A stretch of DNA of 64,000 bases from Streptomyces smaragdinus (GTDB lineage Bacteria; Actinomycetota; Actinomycetes; Streptomycetales; Streptomycetaceae), in contig NZ_WEGJ01000011.1 of the NCBI RefSeq assembly GCF_009604385.1, positions 1 to 64,000 on the forward strand, read 5' to 3'. Position numbers and translations under genes: made by a program. Numbering within the stretch: position 1 is the first letter of the stretch; the number at the start of each line of letters is the position of its first letter. This document shows positions 1-10,586 of this stretch, one piece after another. The notes under the pieces are model-generated. The model was not told the DNA's origin. It saw only the letters and a program-made list of their open reading frames with translations, and made no database searches.

Positions 1-15
1 GATCACCTCCTTTCT
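1..15 (+). rRNA. rrs: 16S rRNA, 3' tail (partial)
   Basis: The first bases are the conserved 3' end of 16S rRNA, including the anti-Shine-Dalgarno core CCTCC followed by TTTCT. The rest of the gene lies upstream of the window. The end is placed after TTTCT by analogy with other Streptomyces. Confidence 0.9.
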
Positions 16-317
16 AAGGAGCACTTCTCCCGAACCTCTAGGTTCGGGCAGAGACCAGTACATCGGCGAACGTCCGATGCTGGAAGCTCATGGGTGGAAC
101 GTTGACTACTCGGCAAGGCCACGGATCTTCCTGTTAGTACTGCTTCGGCGTGGAACGCAGTGGAGGACGAGGACTTGTCGGGCACGCTGTTGGGTGTCTG
201 AGGGCACGAGCACTGCTCGTCCTTCTACGCCGGCCCCAGTGAACATGCATCGACGGTATGTGGGTGGTGGGTGGTTGGTCGTTGTTTGAGAACTGGACAG
301 TGGACGCGAGCATCTGT
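16..317 (+). other. 16S-23S internal transcribed spacer
   Basis: About 300 bases separate the 16S tail from the 23S start. I see no tRNA cloverleaf, which is usual for Streptomyces. The sequence carries a short hairpin around 33-50 (CGAACCTCTAGGTTCG). Just before 23S, bases 290-309 are nearly complementary to 3449-3468 beyond the 23S 3' end, forming the stem expected for RNase III release of pre-23S. The stretch GTTTGAGAACT near 285 resembles the anti-termination/processing region common in actinobacterial rRNA leaders. Confidence 0.85.
290..309 (+). other. Left arm of 23S processing stem
   Basis: Bases 290-309 pair with 3449-3468 with a single mismatch over 20 positions, bracketing 23S. Such stems are the known RNase III cleavage sites in bacterial rRNA maturation; the assignment here rests on position and complementarity. 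Confidence 0.75.
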
Positions 318-3440
<3,123 letters not shown>

Positions 3441-3448
3441 TAGTTGCT

Positions 3449-3468
3449 TCGCGTCCACTGTGCAGTTC
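3449..3468 (+). other. Right arm of 23S processing stem
   Basis: This is the partner of 290-309, beginning about ten bases after the mature 23S end. The two arms are 3.1 kb apart and complementary except at one position. Confidence 0.75.
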
Positions 3469-3551
3469 CCAGGCTACGAACAATCGTAGTCGGTTGGTTG
3501 AACTGGCTTGCATTCAATTGAAGAGTGTGCTTGTTCGCTGAACCCATTAGG

Positions 3552-3671
3552 GTTTCGGTGGTTATAGCGATTGGGAAACGCCCGGTTACATTCCGAACCC
3601 GGAAGCTAAGCCTTTCCGCGCCGATGGTACTGCAGGGGGGACCCTGTGGGAGAGTAGGTCGCCGCCGAACA
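3552..3671 (+). rRNA. rrf: 5S ribosomal RNA
   Basis: The conserved 5S signatures are present in order: GTTTCGGTGG at the 5' end, CGCCCGGTTACATTCCGAACC in loop B/C, GGAAGCTAAG, GATGGTACTGC, and GGGAGAGTAGG followed by CGCCGCCGAAC at the 3' end. Length is about 120 nt. It lies about 110 bases after 23S and is followed by a strong terminator, so it closes the operon. Confidence 0.95.
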
Positions 3672-3680
3672 ATCTTTATG

Positions 3681-3731
3681 AGGACCTGTGGTCCCAGCGT
3701 AAGCGCTGGGACCACAGGTCCTTTTTGTTTT
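3681..3731 (+). terminator. rRNA operon terminator
   Basis: A perfect 19-bp stem (3681-3699 with 3704-3722) has a 4-base TAAG loop and is followed by a T-rich run (TTTTTGTTTTG). It is the most canonical intrinsic terminator in the window, as expected at the end of an rRNA operon. Confidence 0.97.
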
Positions 3732-3797
3732 GCTCGAAGCGCGTGGCTGTGCTTGCTGCGTGAGAATGAACTGCGGTACCCGATGACAGGAGACACG

Positions 3798-5753
3798 ATG
3801 TCTGCGAGTGGTGGAGACTTCCGCCGAGGAGATGGCCGGCGGGACGATCGGCCCCGTGGTCCTCGTCGCGAGGGCGGCGGGGGTGGCAGCTTCCGGCGTG
3901 ACGATCGCGGGCCCCGCCGCGATGACGACCGTCGTGGCGGCGGCCCGGGCGGTGAGCGCCGACCGTACGGCGGCGACCGTCCTCGTGGTCCGCGTCGGGA
4001 TGACGAGCGTGGTGGTTTCCGCCGGGACGATCGTGGTCCTCGTCGGGATGATGACCGTGGTGGTTTCCGTCGCGATGACCGTGGTCCTCGTCGGGATGAT
4101 GACCGTGGGGGCTTCCGTCGGGACGACCGTGGTCCTCGTCGGGATGATGACCGTGGGGGCTTCCGTCGGGACGACCGTGGTCCTCGTCGGGACGATGACC
4201 GTGGGGGCTTCCGCCGCGATGACCGTGGTCCTCGTCGGGACGACGATCGGGGCGGATTCCGTCGGGACGATCGCGGTCCGCGTCGAGATGATGACCGGCG
4301 TGGTGGCGGTTTCCGTCGCGATGACCGCGGCCCGCGTCGAGATGACGATCGCGGAGGTTTCCGTCGGGATGATCGTGGCCCGCGTCGGGATGATGACCGT
4401 GGTGGTTTCCGTCGGGATGATCGTGGTCCCCGTCGGGACGATGACCGGCGTGGTGGTGGCTTCCGGCGGGACGATCGCGGTCCGCGTCGAGATGATGACC
4501 GGCGTGGTGGTGGCTTCCGGCGGGACGACCGCGGCCCGCGTCGGGATGATGACCGTGGGGGTTTCCGTCGGGATGATCGTGGCCCCCGTCGGGATGATGA
4601 CCGTGGGGGTTTCCGTCGCGATGATCGTGGTCCCCGTCGGGACGATGACCGGCGTGGTGGTGGCTTTCGCCGGGACGATCGCGGCCCTCGTCGGGACGAC
4701 GATCGGCGTGGTGGTGGCTTCCGGCGGGATGACGACCGGGGTGGGTATCGGCGGGATGACCGTGGGCCCCGGCGGTTCGAGCGTGGGCATGGGCGGGACG
4801 ACGAGCGTGGGGGGTTCCGGCGTGACAACGATCGGCCGCCCGTGAAGCGGCTGCCCATCCCCGATGACGTGACCGGGAACGAGATCGACAAGTCCGTGCG
4901 GCAGGAGCTGCTGAGCCTGCCCAAGACGCTGGCCGAGGATGTCGCGCGGAACCTCGTGATGATCGCCCGGCTGCTCGACGAGGACCCCGAGACCGCGTAC
5001 GGGCACGCCAAGGTCGCGCTGCGGCTCGCGTCCCGCGTCGGTGCCGTGCGGGAGGCCGCCGGGTTCGCCGCGTACGCGACCGGGCGGTACCAGGAGGCGC
5101 TGGCCGAGTTCCGGGCCGCGCGGCGGATGACCGGGACGCACGAGCTGTGGCCGATCATGGCCGACTGCGAGCGCGGGATGGGCCGGCCGGAGCGGGCCCT
5201 GGAGATGGCCGGGGCGCCCGAGGTGCAGCGGCTGGACAAGGCCGGCCAGGTCGAGATGCGCCTCGTCGCCGCCGGGGCGCGGCGGGACATGGGGCAGGCC
5301 GAGGCGGCCGTCGTCACCCTGCAGAGCCCGGAGCTGGGCTCCAGCGCCGTGCACCCGTGGACCGCGCGGCTGCGGTACGCCTACGCGGACGCGCTGCTGG
5401 ACGTCGGGCGGGAGGCGGAGGCGCGGGACTGGTTCGCCAAGGCGCTCGAGGCGGACCACGACGGTACGACGGACGCCTCCGACCGGCTGGCGCGGCTGGA
5501 CGGCATCGAGTTCACCGACGCGCTCGACGAGGAGGCCGAGGAAGAGATGGAGTTCCAGGGCGAGGACGAGGGTCCGGAGTTCCAGGACGGCGACGTCGAC
5601 GAGGACTCCGTGCCGGCCGCGTTCGGCGGTGAGGAGTACTACGACGAGGACGACGAGGAGTACGAGGAGTCCGAGGACGGGGAGTCCGACGGAGCCGGGG
5701 AACCGGTGAAGAAGGACGTCGCCGAGCCCGACGTGGACGCCACGGACGACTGA
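3798..5753 (+). CDS. RD-rich repeat protein with TPR-like domain
   Basis: This 651-residue protein has three parts. Residues about 10-340 are extremely rich in Arg, Asp and Gly and contain about 15 copies of a 16-18-residue unit, FRRDDRGPRRDDDRGG, some ending RRGGG. Residues about 350-560 are alpha-helical with TPR-like A/L/Y periodicity (for example YQEALAEFRAARR). The C-terminus (about 575-651) is strongly acidic. The TPR-like domain suggests protein binding and the RD/RGG-like region suggests a disordered, possibly RNA-interacting segment; both are inference. I chose ATG 3798 because AGGAG lies 6 bases upstream; an in-frame ATG at 3783 lacks a site. It follows the rRNA operon with its own upstream sequence. 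Proteins of this type are annotated in Streptomyces without a defined function. The repeats make the array prone to expansion and assembly error. Confidence 0.88.
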   Translation: MSASGGDFRRGDGRRDDRPRGPRREGGGGGSFRRDDRGPRRDDDRRGGGPGGERRPYGGDRPRGPRRDDERGGFRRDDRGPRRDDDRGGFRRDDRGPRRDDDRGGFRRDDRGPRRDDDRGGFRRDDRGPRRDDDRGGFRRDDRGPRRDDDRGGFRRDDRGPRRDDDRRGGGFRRDDRGPRRDDDRGGFRRDDRGPRRDDDRGGFRRDDRGPRRDDDRRGGGFRRDDRGPRRDDDRRGGGFRRDDRGPRRDDDRGGFRRDDRGPRRDDDRGGFRRDDRGPRRDDDRRGGGFRRDDRGPRRDDDRRGGGFRRDDDRGGYRRDDRGPRRFERGHGRDDERGGFRRDNDRPPVKRLPIPDDVTGNEIDKSVRQELLSLPKTLAEDVARNLVMIARLLDEDPETAYGHAKVALRLASRVGAVREAAGFAAYATGRYQEALAEFRAARRMTGTHELWPIMADCERGMGRPERALEMAGAPEVQRLDKAGQVEMRLVAAGARRDMGQAEAAVVTLQSPELGSSAVHPWTARLRYAYADALLDVGREAEARDWFAKALEADHDGTTDASDRLARLDGIEFTDALDEEAEEEMEFQGEDEGPEFQDGDVDEDSVPAAFGGEEYYDEDDEEYEESEDGESDGAGEPVKKDVAEPDVDATDD

Positions 5754-5760
5754 CCGTCGC

Positions 5761-5810
5761 GAAGCCCCCGTCGCGTGTCCCCCGAACGAGGGACGCGGGG
5801 CGGGGGCTTC
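5761..5810. terminator. Bidirectional terminator
   Basis: GAAGCCCCCG (5761-5770) pairs perfectly with 5801-5810, and the interior can pair further (GTCCC with GGGAC). It sits between two converging genes. There is no T-run, as is common in high-GC organisms. Confidence 0.75.
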
Positions 5811-5823
5811 GGCGTACGCGGGG

Positions 5824-7071
5824 TCAGCCCAGCGGCAGGGAGCGCAGGACCAGACCCGTCGCCGGTTTGGGGCCGAAGGACGTCGACTTGCGGGGCATCG
5901 TGACCCCGGCGCGGGCGAGGTCGCGTACGACCTCCTCGGGCACCGGGCGCATCAGGATCGCCGTGCCGCCGTGGCGTTGCACCTGGGCCACGGCCGCCTC
6001 GGCGTCGTGCAGATAGCCGACGTGCGCCGGTTCGTCCGGGACCTTCCAGACGTGGTCGAGGAGCGTGGAGTGGAGGACGGTGGCGTCCAGGCCGCGCCAG
6101 GCGGCGGGGCGGTCCGCGGGGATCGTGCGGGACAGCAGGGCCGGGTCCGGGCGGTCGATCAGGTGGTACGTGGCGCCGTCCGTCAGGACGAAGGCGGGGA
6201 CGTCCGCCGGGGCCGCGGACAGCGCGTCGAGGGCGTGCTCGACGGGGCCGTTGATCTCGCGTACCCGCAGCAGGCCGTCCAGGGCGGTGAGGGCGGTGGC
6301 TGGGGGGAGCTGGTTCAGGACGCGGTGGATGCCCTTGACCTGAAGGGGGTAGCGGGCGGTGTCCACGAGGAGGACGAGGCCGTAGTTCCAGGGGCCGGGG
6401 TCGGGGAGTTCGTCGCGCAGGCGCAGATACGTCGCCCAGCGGTGGTGGCCGTCGGCGATCAGCGCCTGACGGGTGGACAGGTCGGCGTCGATCGCGGCCA
6501 GTTCGGCGGGGTCCGTGACCGCCCACAGACGGTGCTCCACCCCGTCCTCCGTGGTGGTCGCCAGCAGCGGCGTCTGTTCCGCGGCGCGTTCGATGACGGC
6601 GGTGGCGCCCGTCGAGTTGCCGTCGCCGGCGTACGAGAGCAGCAGGGGCTCCGGGTTGGCGGCCGTGGCGCGCATCAGGGCGGCGCGTTCGAGGACGATG
6701 TGCTCCATCACGCCCTCGTGCGGCAGCACGATGCCCTCGGCGGGCTCCGAGAGCTTCAGGGCGCCGATCAGACCGCGCTGGAAGGTGTCGTCCTTGTGCT
6801 GCTCGTAGACGTAGATCGCGGGGCGCTCGTCGGGGACCAGGACGCCCTCGCGCAGCCAGCGGTCGAGCAGCTCCGCGGCCGCCGCGGGGCTCGGGGGGAG
6901 GATGAGGCGGACGATGTTGTGGGGGTCGGCCGTCTCCAGATAGTGCTGTCCCTCCGGGCGGACCACCACGTCGTACGGGGGAGACGTCACCGCGGCCAGG
7001 CTGCGTACCCGGGAGGGGGCGTAACGGAGGCCCCGGAACGGGCGGAGCTGGAGACCTGGCGAAGTGGGCAT
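5824..7071 (-). CDS. DUF1015 family protein
   Basis: The 415-residue protein matches the DUF1015 family, with the N-terminal LRPFRGLRYAP and SPPYDVV segments and a central ADGHHRWATYLRLRDE motif rich in His and Asp. Family members are widespread, are often annotated as SpoOJ/ParB-like or HipA-kinase-like by distant similarity, and have no settled function. I place the start at ATG 7071. A longer in-frame start (7128) exists, but a -10-like TACGAT lies 7 bases before 7071, suggesting a leaderless message. It is divergent from the HAD phosphatase gene with a 59-bp gap and convergent with the repeat protein. Confidence 0.88.
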   Translation of the reverse strand: MPTSPGLQLRPFRGLRYAPSRVRSLAAVTSPPYDVVVRPEGQHYLETADPHNIVRLILPPSPAAAAELLDRWLREGVLVPDERPAIYVYEQHKDDTFQRGLIGALKLSEPAEGIVLPHEGVMEHIVLERAALMRATAANPEPLLLSYAGDGNSTGATAVIERAAEQTPLLATTTEDGVEHRLWAVTDPAELAAIDADLSTRQALIADGHHRWATYLRLRDELPDPGPWNYGLVLLVDTARYPLQVKGIHRVLNQLPPATALTALDGLLRVREINGPVEHALDALSAAPADVPAFVLTDGATYHLIDRPDPALLSRTIPADRPAAWRGLDATVLHSTLLDHVWKVPDEPAHVGYLHDAEAAVAQVQRHGGTAILMRPVPEEVVRDLARAGVTMPRKSTSFGPKPATGLVLRSLPLG

Positions 7072-7078
7072 GGTCCGG

Positions 7079-7084
7079 ATCGTA
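7079..7084 (-). promoter_or_regulatory. -10 box of DUF1015 gene (predicted leaderless)
   Basis: Reading the minus strand, TACGAT is followed by 7 bases and then ATG. There is no ribosome binding site between, so transcription probably starts at the start codon. Confidence 0.5.
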
Positions 7085-7130
7085 TGCCGCGCGGCGGGTG
7101 AGGGATGATCGGGGGAGAAAGGAGTCACCC

Positions 7131-8150
7131 GTGACCCACGCTCCCAGGACCCGCCCCGACGGCAGCGGTGTCCCGCTGCTCGAGGCCTACGACACGGCCC
7201 TCCTCGACCTCGACGGTGTCGTGTACGCCGGCGGGGAGGCCGTCGCGCACGCCGTGGAGTCCCTCGGCACCGCGCGGTTCGCGGGGATGCGGCTGGCGTA
7301 CGTGACCAACAACGCCTCCCGTACGCCCGAGACGGTCGCCGCGCATCTGACGGAGCTCGGGGTGCCGGCCGATCCGCGCGACGTCATCACCTCCGCGCAG
7401 GCCGTCGCCCGGCTGATCGCCGAACAGGTGCCCGCCGGGGCGCGGGTGCTCACGATCGGCGGCGAGGGGCTGTACGAGGCGCTGCGCGAGCGGGGGCTCA
7501 CCCCCGTCGAGTCGGCGGACGACGATCCGGCGGCCGTCGCGCAGGGATACGGCGGACCGGGCATGACATGGGGGCGGTTCGCGGAGGCGTCGTACGCGGT
7601 GGCGCGGGGGGTGCCCTGGTTCGCGTCCAACACCGACCGGACGATCCCCAGCGGCCGCGGCATCGCCCCCGGCAACGGGGCGGCCGTCGAGGTCGTGCGG
7701 ATCGCCACCGGGGCCGAGCCGCAGGTCGCGGGGAAGCCGCTGCCGCCGATGCACCGCGAGAGCATCATCCGTACCGGCGCCGAACGGCCGCTGGTGGTCG
7801 GTGACCGGCTCGACACGGACATCGAGGGCGCGTACAACGGCGGCGTCGACTCCCTGCTGGTGCTCACCGGGGTGACGGACGCCGCCCAGCTGCTCGCCGC
7901 CGCGCCCGAGCACCGGCCGACGTACGTGGCCGCCGATCTGCGCGGGCTGCTCACCGGAGCACCGGACGTCGGCCCGGCGGGGGAGTGCGGCGGATGGACG
8001 GCGTCCGTGCGGGGCGGCGCGCTGGAGCTGGACGGGGAGGGCACGGCCCTGGACGGGCTGCGGGCGCTGTGCGCCGCCGCGTGGACCCACGCGGGGCGCG
8101 GGCGCGGCGAGCTGGACGCGGGGAAGGCGCTGGCCCGGCTGGGGCTGTGA
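7131..8150 (+). CDS. HAD-IIA family phosphatase (NagD-like)
   Basis: This 339-residue protein is a haloacid-dehalogenase-type hydrolase of the NagD/p-nitrophenylphosphatase group, which removes phosphate from small phosphorylated metabolites. Motif I is DLDGVVY (catalytic D26 and D28), motif II is the VTNNAS segment, the cap domain follows, and the C-terminal part has K (VAGKP) and GDRLDTDIEGAYNGG as motifs III and IV. The last about 80 residues are an extension poorly matched to the core. GTG 7131 is preceded by AAAGGAG with 6-base spacing. The true substrate is unknown. Confidence 0.9.
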   Translation: MTHAPRTRPDGSGVPLLEAYDTALLDLDGVVYAGGEAVAHAVESLGTARFAGMRLAYVTNNASRTPETVAAHLTELGVPADPRDVITSAQAVARLIAEQVPAGARVLTIGGEGLYEALRERGLTPVESADDDPAAVAQGYGGPGMTWGRFAEASYAVARGVPWFASNTDRTIPSGRGIAPGNGAAVEVVRIATGAEPQVAGKPLPPMHRESIIRTGAERPLVVGDRLDTDIEGAYNGGVDSLLVLTGVTDAAQLLAAAPEHRPTYVAADLRGLLTGAPDVGPAGECGGWTASVRGGALELDGEGTALDGLRALCAAAWTHAGRGRGELDAGKALARLGL

Positions 8151-8498
8151 CTACAGCAGCGACCGCAGCCGGAGCAGGTCCGGCACGCTCGCGTGGACCT
8201 TCACCCGGCCCGACCCCCACGCCTTCGCGAAGTTCAGCCCGCCGTCCACCAGGGCGACCAGATCGTCGCTCGACATGGTGAGCCGGATCTGCGCCTTCCC
8301 CGGCGGCTCCCCGGCCACCGCTGTCACGTCCTGGATCCGGCCGCCGCGCAGCCTGCCCGTGAACGTGGTGTCCAGGTCGGTGATCCGGCAGCTCAGCGAG
8401 CGGTCCAGGGCGGCGACCCGGCGGACGTTCCCCTCGGCACCGCCCATGCTCTCGGACAGGCGCTCCAGCGCCGCGCGGCATTCCTCGGTCGTACGCAT
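8151..8498 (-). CDS. SCP2 sterol-binding-fold protein
   Basis: A 115-residue protein whose body (ITDLDTTFTGRLRGG ... AQIRLTMSSDDLVALVDGGLNFAKAWGSGRVKV) fits the SCP2 sterol-carrier fold: a beta-sheet followed by the SSDDLxxLxxGxL...A...G pattern. Such stand-alone domains bind hydrophobic ligands; the ligand here is unknown. Its stop codon abuts the HAD gene stop (8150/8151), so the two converge with no gap. ATG 8498 has a TAGCGT -10-like box 8 bases upstream. Confidence 0.82.
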   Translation of the reverse strand: MRTTEECRAALERLSESMGGAEGNVRRVAALDRSLSCRITDLDTTFTGRLRGGRIQDVTAVAGEPPGKAQIRLTMSSDDLVALVDGGLNFAKAWGSGRVKVHASVPDLLRLRSLL

Positions 8499-8506
8499 CG
8501 CACCCG

Positions 8507-8512
8507 ACGCTA
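8507..8512 (-). promoter_or_regulatory. -10 box of SCP2-like gene (predicted leaderless)
   Basis: Minus-strand TAGCGT lies 8 bases from ATG 8498 with no Shine-Dalgarno sequence between. It fits the actinobacterial -10 pattern TANNNT. Confidence 0.5.
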
Positions 8513-8561
8513 CCGGCCCGTACGGCCCACCGCCCGGCGCCGGAACGCGGGCCGGGCAGGG

Positions 8562-8567
8562 TAGCGT
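8562..8567 (+). promoter_or_regulatory. -10 box of 8575 gene (predicted leaderless)
   Basis: TAGCGT is followed by 7 bases and ATG 8575. No ribosome binding site is visible, so initiation at or next to the A of ATG is likely. Confidence 0.5.
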
Positions 8568-8574
8568 CTGGGGC

Positions 8575-8865
8575 ATGAGCGAAACGACGTCCGAGACTGC
8601 CGCACCGGAGCAGCCCGAGGCGCCCCCACAAGCCGTGGCGGCGCCCCGGGAGCCCGCGCCGCAGCCGCTCGGCGTGCCCAGGACCCCGACCGGCAACGCG
8701 GACGTGGACGCCGCCCTCGAGCGGCTCGCGGACACCGACGAGCTGCCCACCGACGGACACGTCGAGGTGTACGAGGACGCGCACCGGCAGATCCGCGCCG
8801 CCCTCGAGGCCCTGGACGAGCGCCCCGGGCCGCCCGCGCCTGTCGCCGGCGCGTACAGGGGCTGA
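8575..8865 (+). CDS. Small hypothetical protein upstream of tlyA
   Basis: A 96-residue acidic protein with no recognised domain. The N-terminal 40 residues are rich in Pro, Ala, Glu and Thr (low complexity); residues about 40-85 look helical (ADVDAALERLADTDELP, YEDAHRQIRAALEALDERPG). It ends 2 bases before tlyA and is likely the first gene of the tlyA-nadK-recN operon. The start is supported by the -10 box placed 7 bases upstream. Function unknown. Confidence 0.78.
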   Translation: MSETTSETAAPEQPEAPPQAVAAPREPAPQPLGVPRTPTGNADVDAALERLADTDELPTDGHVEVYEDAHRQIRAALEALDERPGPPAPVAGAYRG

Positions 8866-8867
8866 GC

Positions 8868-9680
8868 GTGGCCGTACAGCGCAAACGGCTGGACGCCGAA
8901 CTCGTCCGCCGCGGTCTGGCGCGTTCGCGCGAGCAGGCCCAGCAGCTCATCGCCGACGGGCGGGTCACCGTGGGCGGTGCGACCGCGAGCAAGGCGGCCA
9001 CACAGGTGGAGACCAGCGCGGCCGTCGTCGTCACGAAGGACGACAGCGACCCGCAGTACGTCTCGCGCGGCGGGCACAAACTCGCCGGGGCCCTCGCCGC
9101 GTTCGGGCCCGAGGGGCTGACCGTGGAAGGCCGGCGGGCCCTGGACGCGGGGGCGTCGACGGGGGGCTTCACCGACGTGCTGCTGCGCGCGGGCGTGGCC
9201 CATGTCGTCGCGGTGGATGTTGGTTACGGGCAGCTCGCCTGGTCGCTGCAGAGCGACGAGCGGGTGACCGTCAAGGACCGTACGAATGTGCGGGAGCTGA
9301 CGCTCGAGCAGCTCGACGACAAGCCCGTCGATGTGGTCGTCGGCGATCTGTCGTTCATCCCGCTCGGGCTCGTCCTGCCCGCCCTCGTGCGGTGCACGGC
9401 GCCCGGCGCGGATCTGGTGCTCATGGTGAAGCCGCAGTTCGAGGTGGGCAAGGAGCGCCTCGGCAGCGGGGGAGTGGTGCGCAGTCCCGAACTGCGCGCG
9501 GAGGCCGTGAAGACGGTCGCCGGACAGGCCGCCGGGCTGGGGCTCGGCGTGCTGGGCGTGACGGCGAGCCCCCTGCCGGGGCCGTCGGGGAACGTCGAGT
9601 ACTTTCTGTGGCTGCGTGCCGGTGCCCCGCCACTGGACCCGGCCGATGTCGACCGTGCCGTTGCGGAGGGGCCCCGATGA
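8868..9680 (+). CDS. tlyA: TlyA family rRNA 2'-O-methyltransferase
   Basis: At 270 residues this is full length for TlyA, which in mycobacteria methylates ribose 2'-OH groups of 16S C1409 and 23S C1920. An N-terminal S4 RNA-binding domain (about 3-60, RLDAELVRRGLARSREQAQQLI) precedes an FtsJ-type methyltransferase with SAM motif ALDAGASTGG (91-100), SRGGHKL carrying the first catalytic Lys (71), and MVKPQFEVGK with a later catalytic Lys. The GTG start is 2 bases after the upstream small gene. The stop overlaps the nadK start as ATGA. TlyA activity is known to confer capreomycin/viomycin sensitivity in other actinobacteria. Confidence 0.95.
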   Translation: MAVQRKRLDAELVRRGLARSREQAQQLIADGRVTVGGATASKAATQVETSAAVVVTKDDSDPQYVSRGGHKLAGALAAFGPEGLTVEGRRALDAGASTGGFTDVLLRAGVAHVVAVDVGYGQLAWSLQSDERVTVKDRTNVRELTLEQLDDKPVDVVVGDLSFIPLGLVLPALVRCTAPGADLVLMVKPQFEVGKERLGSGGVVRSPELRAEAVKTVAGQAAGLGLGVLGVTASPLPGPSGNVEYFLWLRAGAPPLDPADVDRAVAEGPR

Positions 9681-10573
9681 CAGAACGCACCGTCCTGCTG
9701 CTTGTCCACACCGGCCGTCCGGCGGCCATCCGCAGTGCCGAACTCGTCGTCCAGGGACTGCTGCGCAGCGGCATCGGCGTACGGGTGCTGGCCACGGAGG
9801 CCGCCGACGTACCGCTGCCGTCGGGCGTGGAGACGACCAGCGCCGAGCCGGAGGCCGTCGAGGGCGTCGAACTGCTCATCGTGCTCGGCGGTGACGGGAC
9901 GCTGCTGCGCGGCGCGGAGATCGCCCGCGCCGGCGGGGTGCCGATGCTCGGGGTCAACCTCGGCCGGGTGGGCTTCCTCGCGGAGGCCGAACGGGACGAT
10001 CTGGACAAGGTCGTCGACCGGGTCGTCTCGCGCGCGTACGAGGTCGAGGAGCGGATGACGATCGACGTCGTCGTCCGTACGAACGGGGAGGTCGTCCACC
10101 GCGACTGGGCGCTCAACGAGGCGAGCGTGGAGAAGGCGGCGCGCGAGCGGATGCTCGAGGTCGTCACCGAGGTCGACGGGCGGCCCGTCTCACGCTTCGG
10201 CTGCGACGGAGTGGTGTGCGCCACACCGACCGGGTCGACGGCGTACGCCTTCTCGGCCGGCGGGCCGGTCGTCTGGCCGGAGGTCGCGGCGCTGCTGATG
10301 GTGCCGATCAGCGCGCACGCCCTGTTCGCCAAGCCGCTCGTCACCGCGCCGTCGTCGGTGCTCGCCGTCGAGGTGCAGGACGGCGCCGGCCAGCACGGAG
10401 TGCTGTGGTGCGACGGGCGGCGGACGGTCGAGCTGCCCGCCGGCGCGCGGGTGGAGGTGCGGCGCGGTCAGGTGCCCGTACGGCTGGCGCGGCTGCATCA
10501 CGCGTTGTTCACCGACCGGCTGGTCGCTAAGTTCGCTTTGCCCGTTGCGGGCTGGCGCGGTGCTCCCCATTAG
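9677..10573 (+). CDS. nadK: NAD kinase
   Basis: A 298-residue ATP/polyphosphate-dependent NAD kinase that makes NADP. The diagnostic GGDGT is at 71-75 (IVLGGDGTLLR), followed by GVNLGRVGFLAE, ALNEASVEK and the conserved TPTGSTAYAFSAGGPVV. The start ATG overlaps the tlyA stop (ATGA, 9677-9680), indicating translational coupling. Its place between tlyA and recN is the conserved actinobacterial order. Confidence 0.96.
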   Translation: MTERTVLLLVHTGRPAAIRSAELVVQGLLRSGIGVRVLATEAADVPLPSGVETTSAEPEAVEGVELLIVLGGDGTLLRGAEIARAGGVPMLGVNLGRVGFLAEAERDDLDKVVDRVVSRAYEVEERMTIDVVVRTNGEVVHRDWALNEASVEKAARERMLEVVTEVDGRPVSRFGCDGVVCATPTGSTAYAFSAGGPVVWPEVAALLMVPISAHALFAKPLVTAPSSVLAVEVQDGAGQHGVLWCDGRRTVELPAGARVEVRRGQVPVRLARLHHALFTDRLVAKFALPVAGWRGAPH

Positions 10574-10586
10574 GGCGGTGTGACGG

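Noticed and set aside
16..317. tRNA gene in the rRNA spacer
   Set aside because: No cloverleaf or TTCGAATC-type T-loop is seen.
4000..4745. CRISPR-like array
   Set aside because: The repeats are coding, in frame, contiguous and without spacers.
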